Origin: Vibrio toranzoniae
Lineage (GTDB): Bacteria; Pseudomonadota; Gammaproteobacteria; Enterobacterales; Vibrionaceae
DNA: 64,000 nt
Assembly (NCBI RefSeq): GCF_024347655.1
Contig: NZ_AP025514.1
Span: 1,302,001 to 1,366,000, forward strand
Reading direction: 5' to 3'
The notes beneath the pieces are model-generated. The model made no database searches and was not told where the DNA came from. It worked only from the letters and a program-made list of their open reading frames with translations. This document shows, one piece after another, positions 24,301-29,485 of the stretch (position 1 is its first letter; each line of letters begins with the position of its first letter). Position numbers and translations under genes: made by a program.

Positions 24301-27297
24301 TTAGATGTCCCTACTCAGTCGTTAGATAAGCTCGTATTCAACTCTGGTGAATACAATAGTGATGCCGGTAATGTGTTGGGCATTAATGGTCCATTGCAAA
24401 TTACGGTTCGCTCTGTGGATACAGACGCTGACAACACCGAATACTTAGGTACGCCAACCAGCTTCGATGTTGATTTAGTGATTGATCCTGTCAACGATCA
24501 ACCAATTTTTGTGAACGTAACCAATCTTGAAACTGAAGAAGATTCAACGGGTGTAGCAATCGACAACTTTAGTATTTACGATGTTGACGCTATTTTTGAC
24601 AACCCGGATGCGCCGTATGTTCTGACGTTGCAAGTCGATCAAACGTTACCGGGTGCCCAAGGTGTGTTTGAGTTCACAAGCTCGACTGGCGTAACGTTTG
24701 TATTGGAGGCTGATGGTTCGCTTGTGATGACGGGTAAAGAAGCCGACATTAATACTGCGTTGGCGAATGGAAGCGTTATTTTCAAACCCGATCCAGACCA
24801 GAATTACCTCAATCAAAATGGGTTAGTTACGATCAACGCTACGTTGGATGACGGCGGTAACAACGGTTTGATTGACCCTGCAGACCCGAATACAGCCCAA
24901 ACTAACCAAACTACATTTACTATCAAAGTTACAGAGATCAATGATGCTCCGGTAGCCAACGACGTTGATTTAGGCTCGATTGCTGAACAAGGTCAACTTG
25001 TGATCGTTGAAGAAGATTTGATTGCAGCCAGTTCTGATCTAGAAAACCATAACCTCACGGTAACGGGCGTGACTCTTACTCAAGGACAAGGTCAGCTAAC
25101 GCGCTTTGAAAATGCTGGTGGTGCTGATGACCCTGCGATTACAGGACCGTTCTGGATATTCACTGCAGCCAATGATTTTAATGGCGATGTGAAATTTGGG
25201 TATTCGATTATTGATGATGGCACCACCAACGGTGTGGATGACTTCCTAACTGATAACGCTGAAATTAGTCTTGTGGTGACTGAAGTTAACGACCAACCAA
25301 CGGCATCGAATATTGATTTGGGCACCATGCTTGAAGAAGGTCAATTGATCATCAAAGAGGACGACTTAATTGCCGCGACGAGCGACCCGGAAAACGATTC
25401 GATTACCGTGACTAATCTGGTGCTCGATGAAGGCCAAGGCCAGTTACAGCGCTTTGAGAACGTGGGTGGTGCTGATGACGCTACGATTACAGGCCCTTAC
25501 TGGATATTTACCGCTGCTGATGAATACAACGGTGATGTTAAGTTCATTTACACCGTTGAGGACGATGGCACAACCAACGGTGCTGATGATTTCTTAACAG
25601 ATACCGGCGAAATCAGCGTTATGGTAACGGAAGTGAATGATCAGCCGGTCGCGACCGATATCGATTTAGGAAATATCCTTGAAGAAGGGCAGTTGCTCAT
25701 CAAAGAGGGCGACTTAATTGCCGCGACGAGCGATCCGGAAAACGATTCGATTACCGTGACTAATCTGGAGCTCGATGAAGGCCAAGGCCAGTTACAGCGC
25801 TTTGAGAACGTGGGTGGTGCTGATGACGCTACGATTACAGGCCCTTACTGGATATTTACGGCTGCTGATGAATACAACGGTAACGTTAAGTTCACTTACA
25901 CCGTTGAAGACGATGGTACAACGAACGGCACTAATGACTTCCTAACGGATACGGCTGAGATTACAGCGATTGTCGATGGAGTGAACGATACACCTGTGAT
26001 TAACGGTGACAGTGTCACCTCTATGATTGATGAGGATGCAGGTCAGTTATTGAGTGGCATCAATGTCAGTGATCCTGATTATGTTGATTCATATGCCAAT
26101 GACCTAATGACAGTCACGCTGACGGTCGATTACGGCACATTAAATGTATCACTTCCGGCAATGACGACGGTGATAGTCAGCGGTAATAACACCGATTCAG
26201 TCATCTTAGTTGGTACTCTGAGCGATCTGAATGCGCTGATTGATACACCAACCAGCCCAAGTGGGGTTTACCTTGATGCTAGCCTGTCTCCAACCAATAG
26301 CATTGGTTTAGAAGTTGTCGCTAAAGACAGTGGAAACCCTTCAGGTATCGCGATAGAGACGGCACCTGTGGTTTACAGCATCGCGGTTACGCCAGTTGCG
26401 AACGCACCAACCTTGTCTATCGATACTGCAACTAACTACGTGAGAAATATTACGGCGAGTCAGTCTGTCAGTGCGAGTGGTATTCCTTTGGTTGGGATTA
26501 TCGCGGCCTTAACGGACATTACAGAAGAGCTCACATTGCATATCAGTGATGTACCTGCTGGCGCTCAAATTACCAGTTCTGCTGGTTCTGTAACGGATCT
26601 TGGCGGCGGTGTTTGGGTGGCAACGGCGGACGCAATTGAAAGCTTGCAAGCGGTCGGGCTTACTCAAACTCCAGGTAACTACACGCTTAAAGTTGAAGCG
26701 GTTTCTGAAGAGACTGACAACAACGATACGGCGACATCGGCTTCAATAAACCTTAACCTGAACATTGTGTCTGACGCGGCCGATATTAACCTAGCTTCTG
26801 AAACCGATGATGTTCAGTTGTTAGCGGGCACAAATGCGACTGACCTAATTGCGGGCTCTGGAAATGACCGACTGGAAGGTGGATCGGGTGATGACACTCT
26901 TATTGGTGGTGACGGTAACGACACACTTATTGGGGGAGGTGGTTCCGATATCCTTACGGGTGGCAATGGAATGGATTCGTTCGTATGGCTTAATATCGAA
27001 GATGGCGTTGAAGACACCATCACCGATTTCAGCCTATCTGAAGGAGACCAGATTGACTTGCGTGAAGTATTACCAGAGTTGAAGAACACATCTCCAGACA
27101 TGACGGCGTTACTGCAACAGATCGACGCGAAAGTCGAAGGGGATGATATTGAACTTACGATTAAGTCTGATGATTTAGGCACCACGGAACAAGTGATTGT
27201 GGTTGAAGATCTTGCTCCTCAGCTAACCTTAGGTGGCACCATGCCTTCGGATATTTTGGATGCGTTAGTGCAGCAGAACGTTATTACTCATGGGTAG
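9376..27297 (+). CDS. Giant LapA-like type I secreted repeat adhesin with RTX C-terminus
   Basis: About 5,973 residues, acidic and almost Cys-free after the first ~75. Start chosen at ATG 9376, which has GGGGGA just upstream; the frame extends 8 codons further without support. Layout: (1) residues 1-~150, a retention module with a LapG-type di-alanine site TAAG at 122-125; (2) nine T1SS-143-type double repeats (11253-18650); (3) more divergent T1SS-143 and cadherin-like Ig domains (~18650-24900); (4) three cadherin-like repeats of exactly 116 residues; (5) RTX nonapeptides (GGxGxDx), an ITDFSLSEGDQIDL segment and a type I secretion C-terminus. Proteins of this architecture are exported by a LapBCE-type system, held in the outer membrane by the retention module, and released when LapG cuts under low c-di-GMP. 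None of those partner genes lies in the window. Expected role: surface or biofilm adhesion; ligand unknown. Confidence 0.93.
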   Translation: MDIEVSRQVAVVEATSGDVVVVKPDGSARKVSVGDIIRENEIVITANKSELVLGVQNDSIPVGENCVGCVDETAAWTDVPIAGEVNFDLQQADAGTFTDDDLAAIQQAILAGADPTEILEATAAGGGLGSANAGFVTIDYNYIETHPSTFFETAALEEQTVDEDREELRSITRSSGGQSISEALTEGSISESTYPQSITTTETIIAGSLALAPDSFVPDTLSLASLLSELNNDITSSGQPVTFTYNAATNSIVGVQGSDEVLRIDIDAISVGNNIELSLITTISQPIDHVPSIGGGQVSYTGDQIDITFDIQGEDTAGNPLITPINTQVTVFDGIDPSAESVNINTVETNSAAIEGTFSNIGSDNLQSAVFDASALELFDGVLSDNQNTLARLSGDGTTITLAIEGSGEVVLTISLDTNGTYKFEQFNPIEQNGTDSLSFSLPITITDFDQDIVTNAINIAITDGDSPVITNVDSIDVDEAGIVGGSQEGMSSVSGSGSVTADIFESDIIDHYELEPAEFNTGGTLVSNGEAVLLELIDETNGVRTYEGYVEVNGSRITVFDVKIDSPSLGNYEFNLYEDLSHQGAEDALLTFALPIYAVDADGDRSALSGGSNTPEAAEILVNVKDDVVELVDKVESVTEPTLAGDTVVSYNLFNFEGADGSTIQSFNYDGVDYSLDQSLLPDATQTFSFTEGVVTISLNGDFSFEVARDIDHSSSETIVKQFSFLAEDGDGDTDSSMLELSITDGQNPIIDLIPPVTLSETNLADGSSPSGSAVSQTDTIAFTAGSDNVASFRIEPTEFNVGGALKSNGFAVEIKEDSANPGTYVGFIINGSGIEIPVFTISFSTNTLGEYTFTLLEALDHVDGLDKNDLSFELPVYAVDTDGDDSLVSQLNVTIGDDVQIMQDGTLDIVEPNLADGTITTNTIDVMPEQSADGATITQFTYDGIVNTLDQSISGEQQFSFTEGELFITLEGQVRFEPNRDLDHSISEDIVKSIVVTSSDFDNDPVTSTITLTITDGDIPTIDAVPSVTLSETNLTDGSTPSAAAVSSTQTITFTNQSDDVVRFRIEPTEFNTNDALKSNGLAVELREAPAGSGDYIGFTTSATNVETQVFTLSFNAGSLGEYTFTLIEALDHQDARGNNELSFDLPVYAVDSDGDDSLMSPLSVIIGDDVQIMQDGALSITEPTVADLATGKPTTAIFDVMPNQSADGATITQFTYDGQLRTLDQTDNGEQQFSFTEGELFITLQGDVRFEPNRNLDHTLNEDIVKSIVVTSSDSDNDVLTSTVTLTITDGDIPTIDNVPAVTLSETNLSGGSAPSGSSVSSTQTITFTNQSDDVTSFRIEPTEFNIGGALTSNGLVVELKADPTTPGGFIGFVTDGSNVETNVFTISFSDTNLGQYTFTLLEALDHVDGQTKNDLTFDLPVYAVDSDGDDSLVSQLNVTIGDDVQIMQDETLNIIEPTVTDLATGTPTTATVDVMPEQSADGATITQFIYDGGAAITLDQNDTGEQKFDFTEGSLFITLQGEIRFEPNRNLDHTISEDIVKSIVVTSSDLDNDVVTSTVTLTITDGDIPTIDAMPSLTLSETNLADGSNPSGSAVSQTETITFTNQSDDVTRFRIEPTEFNVGGVLKSNGFAVEIKEDSANPGTYVGFIINGSGIEIPVFTIAFSTSALGEYTFTLLEALDHVDGLDNNDLSFELPVYAVDTDGDDSLVSQLNVTIGDDVQIMQDGALDIVEPNLADGTITTNTIDVMPEQSADGATITEFTYDGQLRTLDQNDTGEQQFSFTEGELFITLEGQVRFEPNRDLAHSISEDIVKSIVVTSSDFDNDPVTSTITLTITDGDIPTIDAVPRVVLEEADLMEGSSPSGSAVSQTETITFTNQSDDVEKFRLEPSEFNTNNALKSDGLIIEIREEPTGSGNYIGFTTDISNVETTVFTLDFSSTTLGEYTFTLLEAIDHTPIQGNNDLTFNLPVYAVDSDGDDSVMSPLAVTITDDIQVMVNDSLTIEEPTVADLAAGTPTTSIVNVLDEEGADGTTITQFTYDGGGVLTLDQNDTGEQKFVVADGSLYITLQGDIRFEPNRNLDHTGGDIVKSIVVTSSDSDSDLVSSTVTLTITDGDIPTIDTVPSVTLSETNLSDGSDPNASAVSSTQTITFTNQSDDVTSFRIEPTEFNVGGALTSNGLAVELKPDPTTPGGYIGFVTTGPNVETNVFTISFSDTNLGQYTFTLLEALDHVDGLANNDLSFDLPVYAVDSDGDDSLMSQLNVVIGDDVQIMQDQTFSIIEPTVADLTAGTPTTATVDVMPEQSADGATITQFTYDGQLRTLDQTDNGEQQFSFTEGELFITLQGEVRFEPYRNLDHTASEDIVKSIVVTSSDSDNDLLTSTVTLTITDGAIPTIDAMPSVTLSETNLADGSTPSGSAVSQTETITFTNQSDDVVSFRIEPTEFNVSRALKSNGFAVEIKEDSANPGTYIGFITNDSSTEVPVFTISFSATTLGEYTFTLLEALDHVDGLDKNDLSFDLPVYAVDSDGDDSLVSQLNVTIGDDVQIMQDGTLDITEPTVADLAAGTVTTNTIDVIPTQSADGATITEFSFGGIVKTLDQSIVGEQQFSFTEGELFITLQGQVRFEPNRDLDHSASEDIVKSIVVTSSDFDNDPKTSTITLTITDGAIPTIDAVPGVTLSETNLTDGSAPSGSAVTQTETITFTNQSDDVVRFRLEPTEFNTNDALKSSGLAVELREEPQGSGQYIGFTTSSSNVETTVFTLDFNAGTLGEYTFTLIEALDHQDARGNNDLSFNLPVYAVDSEGDDSLVSQLGVTIGDDVQLMQDGTITSRESATSVETSNTLDVMPSQSADGAKVTSFVFDGKTAESLDLNVNGEQEFVFTEGSVFITTEGEIRFEPVRNQNHAGGDITKSIVVTSVDLDGDIVTSTVTLKITDGDLPTIDFVPEVSLSEVNLSDGSSPSLPVSQTETMTFTQGSDDVSHFRIDTAQFNTSGDLKADGLVVQLKEDPANSGSYIGFVESGGVQTDIFTITFSSLVLGEYTFTLLEKLDHLPVQGYNDQIFTLPVIAVDKDNTDSAIKPLTVTIADDVPTITDTSVASTFVVDEDDLGILAQATGSFVTTEGADQVEVYELRNISTLEATLSSGNEGIKITEITGAANTTTYQGVTDPGGTPIFTLVLTDDGAYTFTLLGPLNHVTTPSNLDTLTIPFDVVAVDGDGDDSNQYRLPIEVIDDVPVMTPPTGETVVDEDDLTGIGSDQTEDTIINGLFTVDEGADGVVKYELVDEDLVLTGLTSDGESLEWLAVSQTGTTFTYVAQTVTSNEAVFEIVFDTSDNSYHFELFKPLQHPDGLSENTIDLNFSVVAEDFDQDQSNAIDLTITVTDDVPLVTTQSITRVEGQNYGGSKVDMFADATDVGADGAVLSRIEGISSNGADIVFRTGNNGPYSSGFDLNSGSQEIRVYEQTNGGADTRELGRLRINSNGEVEFRANGYLDHDGDTIDFSINVIATDGDLDTSETPLDITITDRESSRIALKVTTFEDAGRDSTIPYATGDAPTLENTQDNQSGLPDAPAQVSLQVNLYDQDNSESIGQLTIQNSNHRGTFYYFDGAEYHKLTAEPNGDILFGPPEMQQSFDPNPNDARQTIATIDNLFFVPDQNFGSNNNGVRINYELEIDNNGSPDHTVNSNFRIEIEAVADIATWDDSNSTYQYQVNEDEDNVTLQLNAESQDNSRTETITYELEAVQGSGKFELLDQSGNVLTPTNGVYIIAAGDINSTVVNPIDNFSGQIEFKATVITEETRNPYDDSANGGANDKTTARSVEQNIIIDVTADADPGTFSVNRIQINEDNIDDPNYIGPLDNKDVFTLDEVITMAGSVDSDSSEELFVRISNVTEGAVLYFLGTTTVVPTITINGVDYQEVAYSDLANVEVVPTKNSNEDFTFDVTGVVKDTANLSSGVQVDEEILGTKTVNVAVKGVADIPYGGTHGTAWTDITDGTASGVQTTIQESQNGDSFAVLDFSVLSGERRPNDPADLPLPGDGSESITVILSGIPDGVILEDSDGTVIDLNFVGYEDDINGNPDLSKPIYEANITQFATTSGIRIRPVDSSTENIHIQGKVIVTENDGHALTFDQEVRVLVEPIIDTSSTYSNVTNGNEDTAINIDWHPKDVDYIDDDEHFTSIVISDIPSDVESVVVNGDVIWVYDAAAGTLTITPKSGQTAEDFTQIALNNNFIQITPAQDSSTDFTLDTVVMIEERDHEYIDASNPGQGIVTATITGTIDVRVRPVVEPGDVDNKIVVSNEDGSGDLTTITADANGVIKFTTNSDNTSLTDEYVVRYQETDLSTVEEQVDEVIVELTNTDGSALSDDILVQLLVTGASYEGGGRWVVTNEDAFSIRAPRGLDFTPGDDSDDVATNFNNIKMTMSTLVSDLGDANNKTSAQELRTGEVTLSYPEVLIAPDKVAAAISIVPDSVIDAVEDTQLDLGAALNGILSLTGRDDSTDQVTVIIDGTLVIDSNTSFPISLSGTSDVDFVNGKYVYETTVEQGVTVDSSGLLLNLPPNYSGDFRLPMTVVTKDLQSGDEKTLVTEVVIKVAPDAETDPTIDVNVVGSRDDAFNPVDNDGQSGQDTVGYEDTYIQLDFNSTISDQVSGVEGGQEEFTSITLTLDDPSIGAFYDNTGTSLGTSVTFNQAEIAAGALDNVLFRAVTNYPTGNDVNQVQVNVSGTVTDTATYNDPASPVGTAADTDSFNTSVSFDVVPVVDDVLVTGPGSNPDIIEITGNEDQSISLAGTGPVSIALTDLDGSEQFVSIKFTGVPDGFLMNADAGSGYTVKNNGNGEWSVKLPQALGLSFDLSELSILPPKNFSGTAEFGVEVFTQESLLGVPTAAANLPSFKLHVVPVGDDVDTNPTDSVVGNEGQNIDIEINATILDKELSATGSGIFSENAPETLRVEVAGVPQGASIYYPDGTTLGSYDPVAQIWTLDVPTQSLDKLVFNSGEYNSDAGNVLGINGPLQITVRSVDTDADNTEYLGTPTSFDVDLVIDPVNDQPIFVNVTNLETEEDSTGVAIDNFSIYDVDAIFDNPDAPYVLTLQVDQTLPGAQGVFEFTSSTGVTFVLEADGSLVMTGKEADINTALANGSVIFKPDPDQNYLNQNGLVTINATLDDGGNNGLIDPADPNTAQTNQTTFTIKVTEINDAPVANDVDLGSIAEQGQLVIVEEDLIAASSDLENHNLTVTGVTLTQGQGQLTRFENAGGADDPAITGPFWIFTAANDFNGDVKFGYSIIDDGTTNGVDDFLTDNAEISLVVTEVNDQPTASNIDLGTMLEEGQLIIKEDDLIAATSDPENDSITVTNLVLDEGQGQLQRFENVGGADDATITGPYWIFTAADEYNGDVKFIYTVEDDGTTNGADDFLTDTGEISVMVTEVNDQPVATDIDLGNILEEGQLLIKEGDLIAATSDPENDSITVTNLELDEGQGQLQRFENVGGADDATITGPYWIFTAADEYNGNVKFTYTVEDDGTTNGTNDFLTDTAEITAIVDGVNDTPVINGDSVTSMIDEDAGQLLSGINVSDPDYVDSYANDLMTVTLTVDYGTLNVSLPAMTTVIVSGNNTDSVILVGTLSDLNALIDTPTSPSGVYLDASLSPTNSIGLEVVAKDSGNPSGIAIETAPVVYSIAVTPVANAPTLSIDTATNYVRNITASQSVSASGIPLVGIIAALTDITEELTLHISDVPAGAQITSSAGSVTDLGGGVWVATADAIESLQAVGLTQTPGNYTLKVEAVSEETDNNDTATSASINLNLNIVSDAADINLASETDDVQLLAGTNATDLIAGSGNDRLEGGSGDDTLIGGDGNDTLIGGGGSDILTGGNGMDSFVWLNIEDGVEDTITDFSLSEGDQIDLREVLPELKNTSPDMTALLQQIDAKVEGDDIELTIKSDDLGTTEQVIVVEDLAPQLTLGGTMPSDILDALVQQNVITHG
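11253..18650 (+). repeat. Nine ~273-residue repeats in a three-unit higher-order array
   Basis: In-frame units anchored on GDDVQIMQDG begin at 12081, 12897, 13722, 14550, 15366, 16191, 17016 and 17841, spaced 816, 825, 828, 816, 825, 825 and 825 bp; a divergent first unit starts near 11253. Each unit has two halves: SADGATITQFTYDG...SSDxDND and SETNLxDGS...YAVDSDGDDS. Marker residues give the order A-B-C-A-B-C-A-B-C'. A has EDSANPGTY and VDGLD. B has SSDFDNDP and a GSGxYIGFTT segment. C has DPTTPGG and SDTNLGQY. The triplet period is 2469 bp, seen three times. Confidence 0.92.
24928..25971 (+). repeat. Three tandem 348-bp cadherin-like repeats
   Basis: Units start at the VTE codon at 24928, 25276 and 25624, exactly 348 bp (116 residues) apart. 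Each has the pattern VTEVNDQP...LIAATSDPEND...GQGQL.RFEN.GGADD...GPYWIFTAAD...DDGTTNG.DDFLTD. Units 2 and 3 are nearly identical at the DNA level for most of their length, unit 1 is diverged. This implies a recent duplication or conversion between the last two. Confidence 0.93.
26842..26975 (+). repeat. RTX nonapeptide calcium-binding repeats
   Basis: Four to five GGxGxDxLx repeats (GSGNDRLEG, GSGDDTLIG, GDGNDTLIG, GGGSDILTG, GNGMDSF). Such repeats bind Ca2+ and fold after export by type I systems. They are part of the adhesin C-terminal secretion region. Confidence 0.9.
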
Positions 27298-27461
27298 CTT
27301 ATCAAAACGGGTGAGGTGCTTACTGAGTAAATATGAACTGAATGGTTTCATTGTAACGATGTTACCTAGCTTGTTTGGATATCTTGTTTTTATGTAACTG
27401 CACTAGCTAGTATAAGTGTTAATAGTGCGGATCATGATTCGATGAATTAGCTGGAAAAACG

Positions 27462-27497
27462 AAAACCTCAACAAAATATAATTGTTGAGGTTTTTTG
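27462..27497 (+). terminator. Terminator downstream of the adhesin gene
   Basis: AAAACCTCAACAA pairs with TTGTTGAGGTTTT around a short AT loop and is followed by a T run. It sits 165 bp past the adhesin stop and 67 bp from the convergent msrA stop, so it can serve both. Confidence 0.85.
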
Positions 27498-27563
27498 ATG
27501 AGTACTTTTTAAGCCAGAAGGCAAATGAGAAAGTAACGATTTAAACTAAAATCAACCCCGAAG

Positions 27564-28073
27564 TTAAGACTTGTATTTATGCAGCAGATCCCAAGGGATA
27601 TGACATAAGTGATGATCTTCAGGAAAGTGACTCAGGTGATGCTGGTGGATATCATCACTGGCGACGTATTTGGTCAACGGCAAAACCTCTAGAGCGATTT
27701 GGCCTGCATCTTCACGTGATGCAATGTAGCGCTTGGCTTCCGCTAAGTGTTGAGCATCGGTGCTGTAAACACCGGTGCGATACTTTTCGCCCACATCGGC
27801 ACCTTGTTTATTGACGCTGTAAGGGTCTATGATCTCGAACAGATGCTCCATCAGAACCGTGACTGATGTGATGCGTGGGTCAAATTCAATCTGCACACAC
27901 TCCGCGTAACCATCGTAAGCGTTTTGGGTGCCATCACTTTGTGTTGTCTCGTTTTCTGTGGGCTGGGCGCTACCATTGGCACGACCGGCTTCTGTGCTGA
28001 TCACGCCGGGTACATACTTGATGAACTCTTGCACGCCCCACAAGCATCCGCCTGCTAAATAAATTTGTTCCAT
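27564..28073 (-). CDS. msrA: Peptide-methionine (S)-S-oxide reductase
   Basis: Repairs oxidised protein by reducing methionine-S-sulfoxide. The family signature GGCLWG is at residues 8-13, with Cys10 as the catalytic cysteine. YDGYAECVQIEFDP and YRTGVY segments are further MsrA landmarks. A C-terminal Cys in HLCHIPW may act as resolving cysteine. At 169 residues it is the short form, lacking the extra N-terminal part of the ~210-residue E. coli enzyme. Single gene, cytoplasmic, convergent with the adhesin. Confidence 0.93.
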   Translation of the reverse strand: MEQIYLAGGCLWGVQEFIKYVPGVISTEAGRANGSAQPTENETTQSDGTQNAYDGYAECVQIEFDPRITSVTVLMEHLFEIIDPYSVNKQGADVGEKYRTGVYSTDAQHLAEAKRYIASREDAGQIALEVLPLTKYVASDDIHQHHLSHFPEDHHLCHIPWDLLHKYKS

Positions 28074-28295
28074 ACTTCTCTTTGAGCTCTCTGTGTTTGT
28101 TGCTAGCTTCTAATTGATAACTGTAGATTACTGATAGGCAGCCTAAACTGTTGTGGCTTCGAGCATTCAATAGCTTGGAGCATGCTTAAATACGTGATAG
28201 AACCGTATATAAAACAGGCTCATAAAAACAAGCGCTTAAGCATTGTACAACAGTGCCAATGAACAAACGCGCCACTGAATAAACGTAAGTTAAAT

Positions 28296-28323
28296 GCGAT
28301 GATGTGATTATATAAGTCATCGC
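28296..28323. repeat. Inverted repeat upstream of the GTPase pair
   Basis: GCGATGA and TCATCGC, 14 bases apart, centred about 63 bp before the first GTPase start. It could be an operator or a leader hairpin. Nothing else stands out in the 28074-28372 spacer. Confidence 0.4.
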
Positions 28324-28372
28324 GCCTTGTCACCAACCCGAATCTCAACATCAAGTGAGCGTTAGTCTAACC

Positions 28373-29485
28373 ATGTTTGATCAAATTAAAGATTTCATTA
28401 ATCCGAGCAAAAATCCCGATTTGACTCCGGCCCATGAATATCAGCGTAAGCATCTGCCGACATTATGGCTGTTGGGAAAAACGGGTGCTGGCAAATCATC
28501 GTTTATTCAAGCGGTCACGGGTGATTCTTCGGTTGAAGTGGGCAATGGCTTTGCACCATGTACCATGACGGCGATGTCTTATGATTTTCCTCAGGACAAA
28601 CCGGTAATGCGGTTTCTTGATACTAGAGGGCTGGGTGAGGCAGATTACGATCCGAAAGAAGATCTGGAAGAGATAGGTCTGGCTGGTAACGCGCTGGTGG
28701 TTGTGATGAAAGCCGATGAGCCAGAACAGTCTGCTGTGTTTGCTGCTTTGAAACAGATTAAGAAGCAAAAGAAAATTAAGCACTTGTTACTTGTTCATAC
28801 TGCAGTAATGTGTTCCAGTGAAACAGACCGCGCAAGACAAGTTCAATTTAATTCCAATCAAGTGGAAAGGGTTTGGGGGAAGGGCTTTGAATCGATATCG
28901 GTCGATTTCGAGACTGATGACTCGAGCAACAACAGTGGCTTAATCTACAATTATGAAGCCTTGATTGAACAGTTAACGAATATCCTGCCTGTTATCGGAA
29001 TGATGGTGGTTGACAAAGAGCATTCCACGCAAGAAGAGGCCAACTTCGACCACGTAGAAAATGAGGTACTTTGGTACGCGGGAAGTGCTGCGACCAGTGA
29101 TTTGATTCCGGGTGTTGGCTTAGTGTCCGTGCCTGCGATTCAAGCAAAAATGCTTCATAGTTTGGCGAACCAGTATGGGGTTGAGTGGAACAAGAGAGTA
29201 TTCAGTGAGTTAATAGGTACGTTGGGAAGTAGCTTTGCTTTGCAATACGGAATGAAACTGGGCTCTCGACAATTGATAAAGCTGATTCCAGTTTATGGTC
29301 AGACGGTTGGAGCCGTTGCTGCTGCAGCTATGAGTTTTGGCACCAGTTATGGTTTAGGTCGAGCGGCTTGTTTTTACTTCTATCATAAAAACAAAGGCGA
29401 AGAAGTCTCTGAACAAGAGATGCAAAAGATCTACAAAGAATCCCTGAAGAAAGGTAAGGCAGCGTCGGGTTATGAAGAAAATTAG
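28373..29485 (+). CDS. GTPase with C-terminal DUF697-like domain
   Basis: A 370-residue P-loop GTPase of the Era/YeeP-like group. G1 is GKTGAGKSS (residues ~35-43), followed by a Thr-containing switch I (APCTMTAM) and G3 DTRG near residue 83. The C-terminal ~110 residues hold glycine- and alanine-rich amphipathic helices (ALQYGMKLGSRQLIKLIPVYGQTVG) like the membrane-associated DUF697/YcjF domain. ATG 28373 is preferred over the in-frame GTG at 28355; neither has a good Shine-Dalgarno site. The 3' end overlaps the next GTPase gene by 14 bp, so the two probably work together. Function unknown. Confidence 0.82.
   Translation: MFDQIKDFINPSKNPDLTPAHEYQRKHLPTLWLLGKTGAGKSSFIQAVTGDSSVEVGNGFAPCTMTAMSYDFPQDKPVMRFLDTRGLGEADYDPKEDLEEIGLAGNALVVVMKADEPEQSAVFAALKQIKKQKKIKHLLLVHTAVMCSSETDRARQVQFNSNQVERVWGKGFESISVDFETDDSSNNSGLIYNYEALIEQLTNILPVIGMMVVDKEHSTQEEANFDHVENEVLWYAGSAATSDLIPGVGLVSVPAIQAKMLHSLANQYGVEWNKRVFSELIGTLGSSFALQYGMKLGSRQLIKLIPVYGQTVGAVAAAAMSFGTSYGLGRAACFYFYHKNKGEEVSEQEMQKIYKESLKKGKAASGYEEN

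Noticed and set aside
9352..27297. Giant ORF as several separate genes or an assembly artefact
   Set aside because: One uninterrupted frame, with a retention module at the start and RTX secretion end at the finish, is what intact adhesins of this class show; all repeat spacings are multiples of three.
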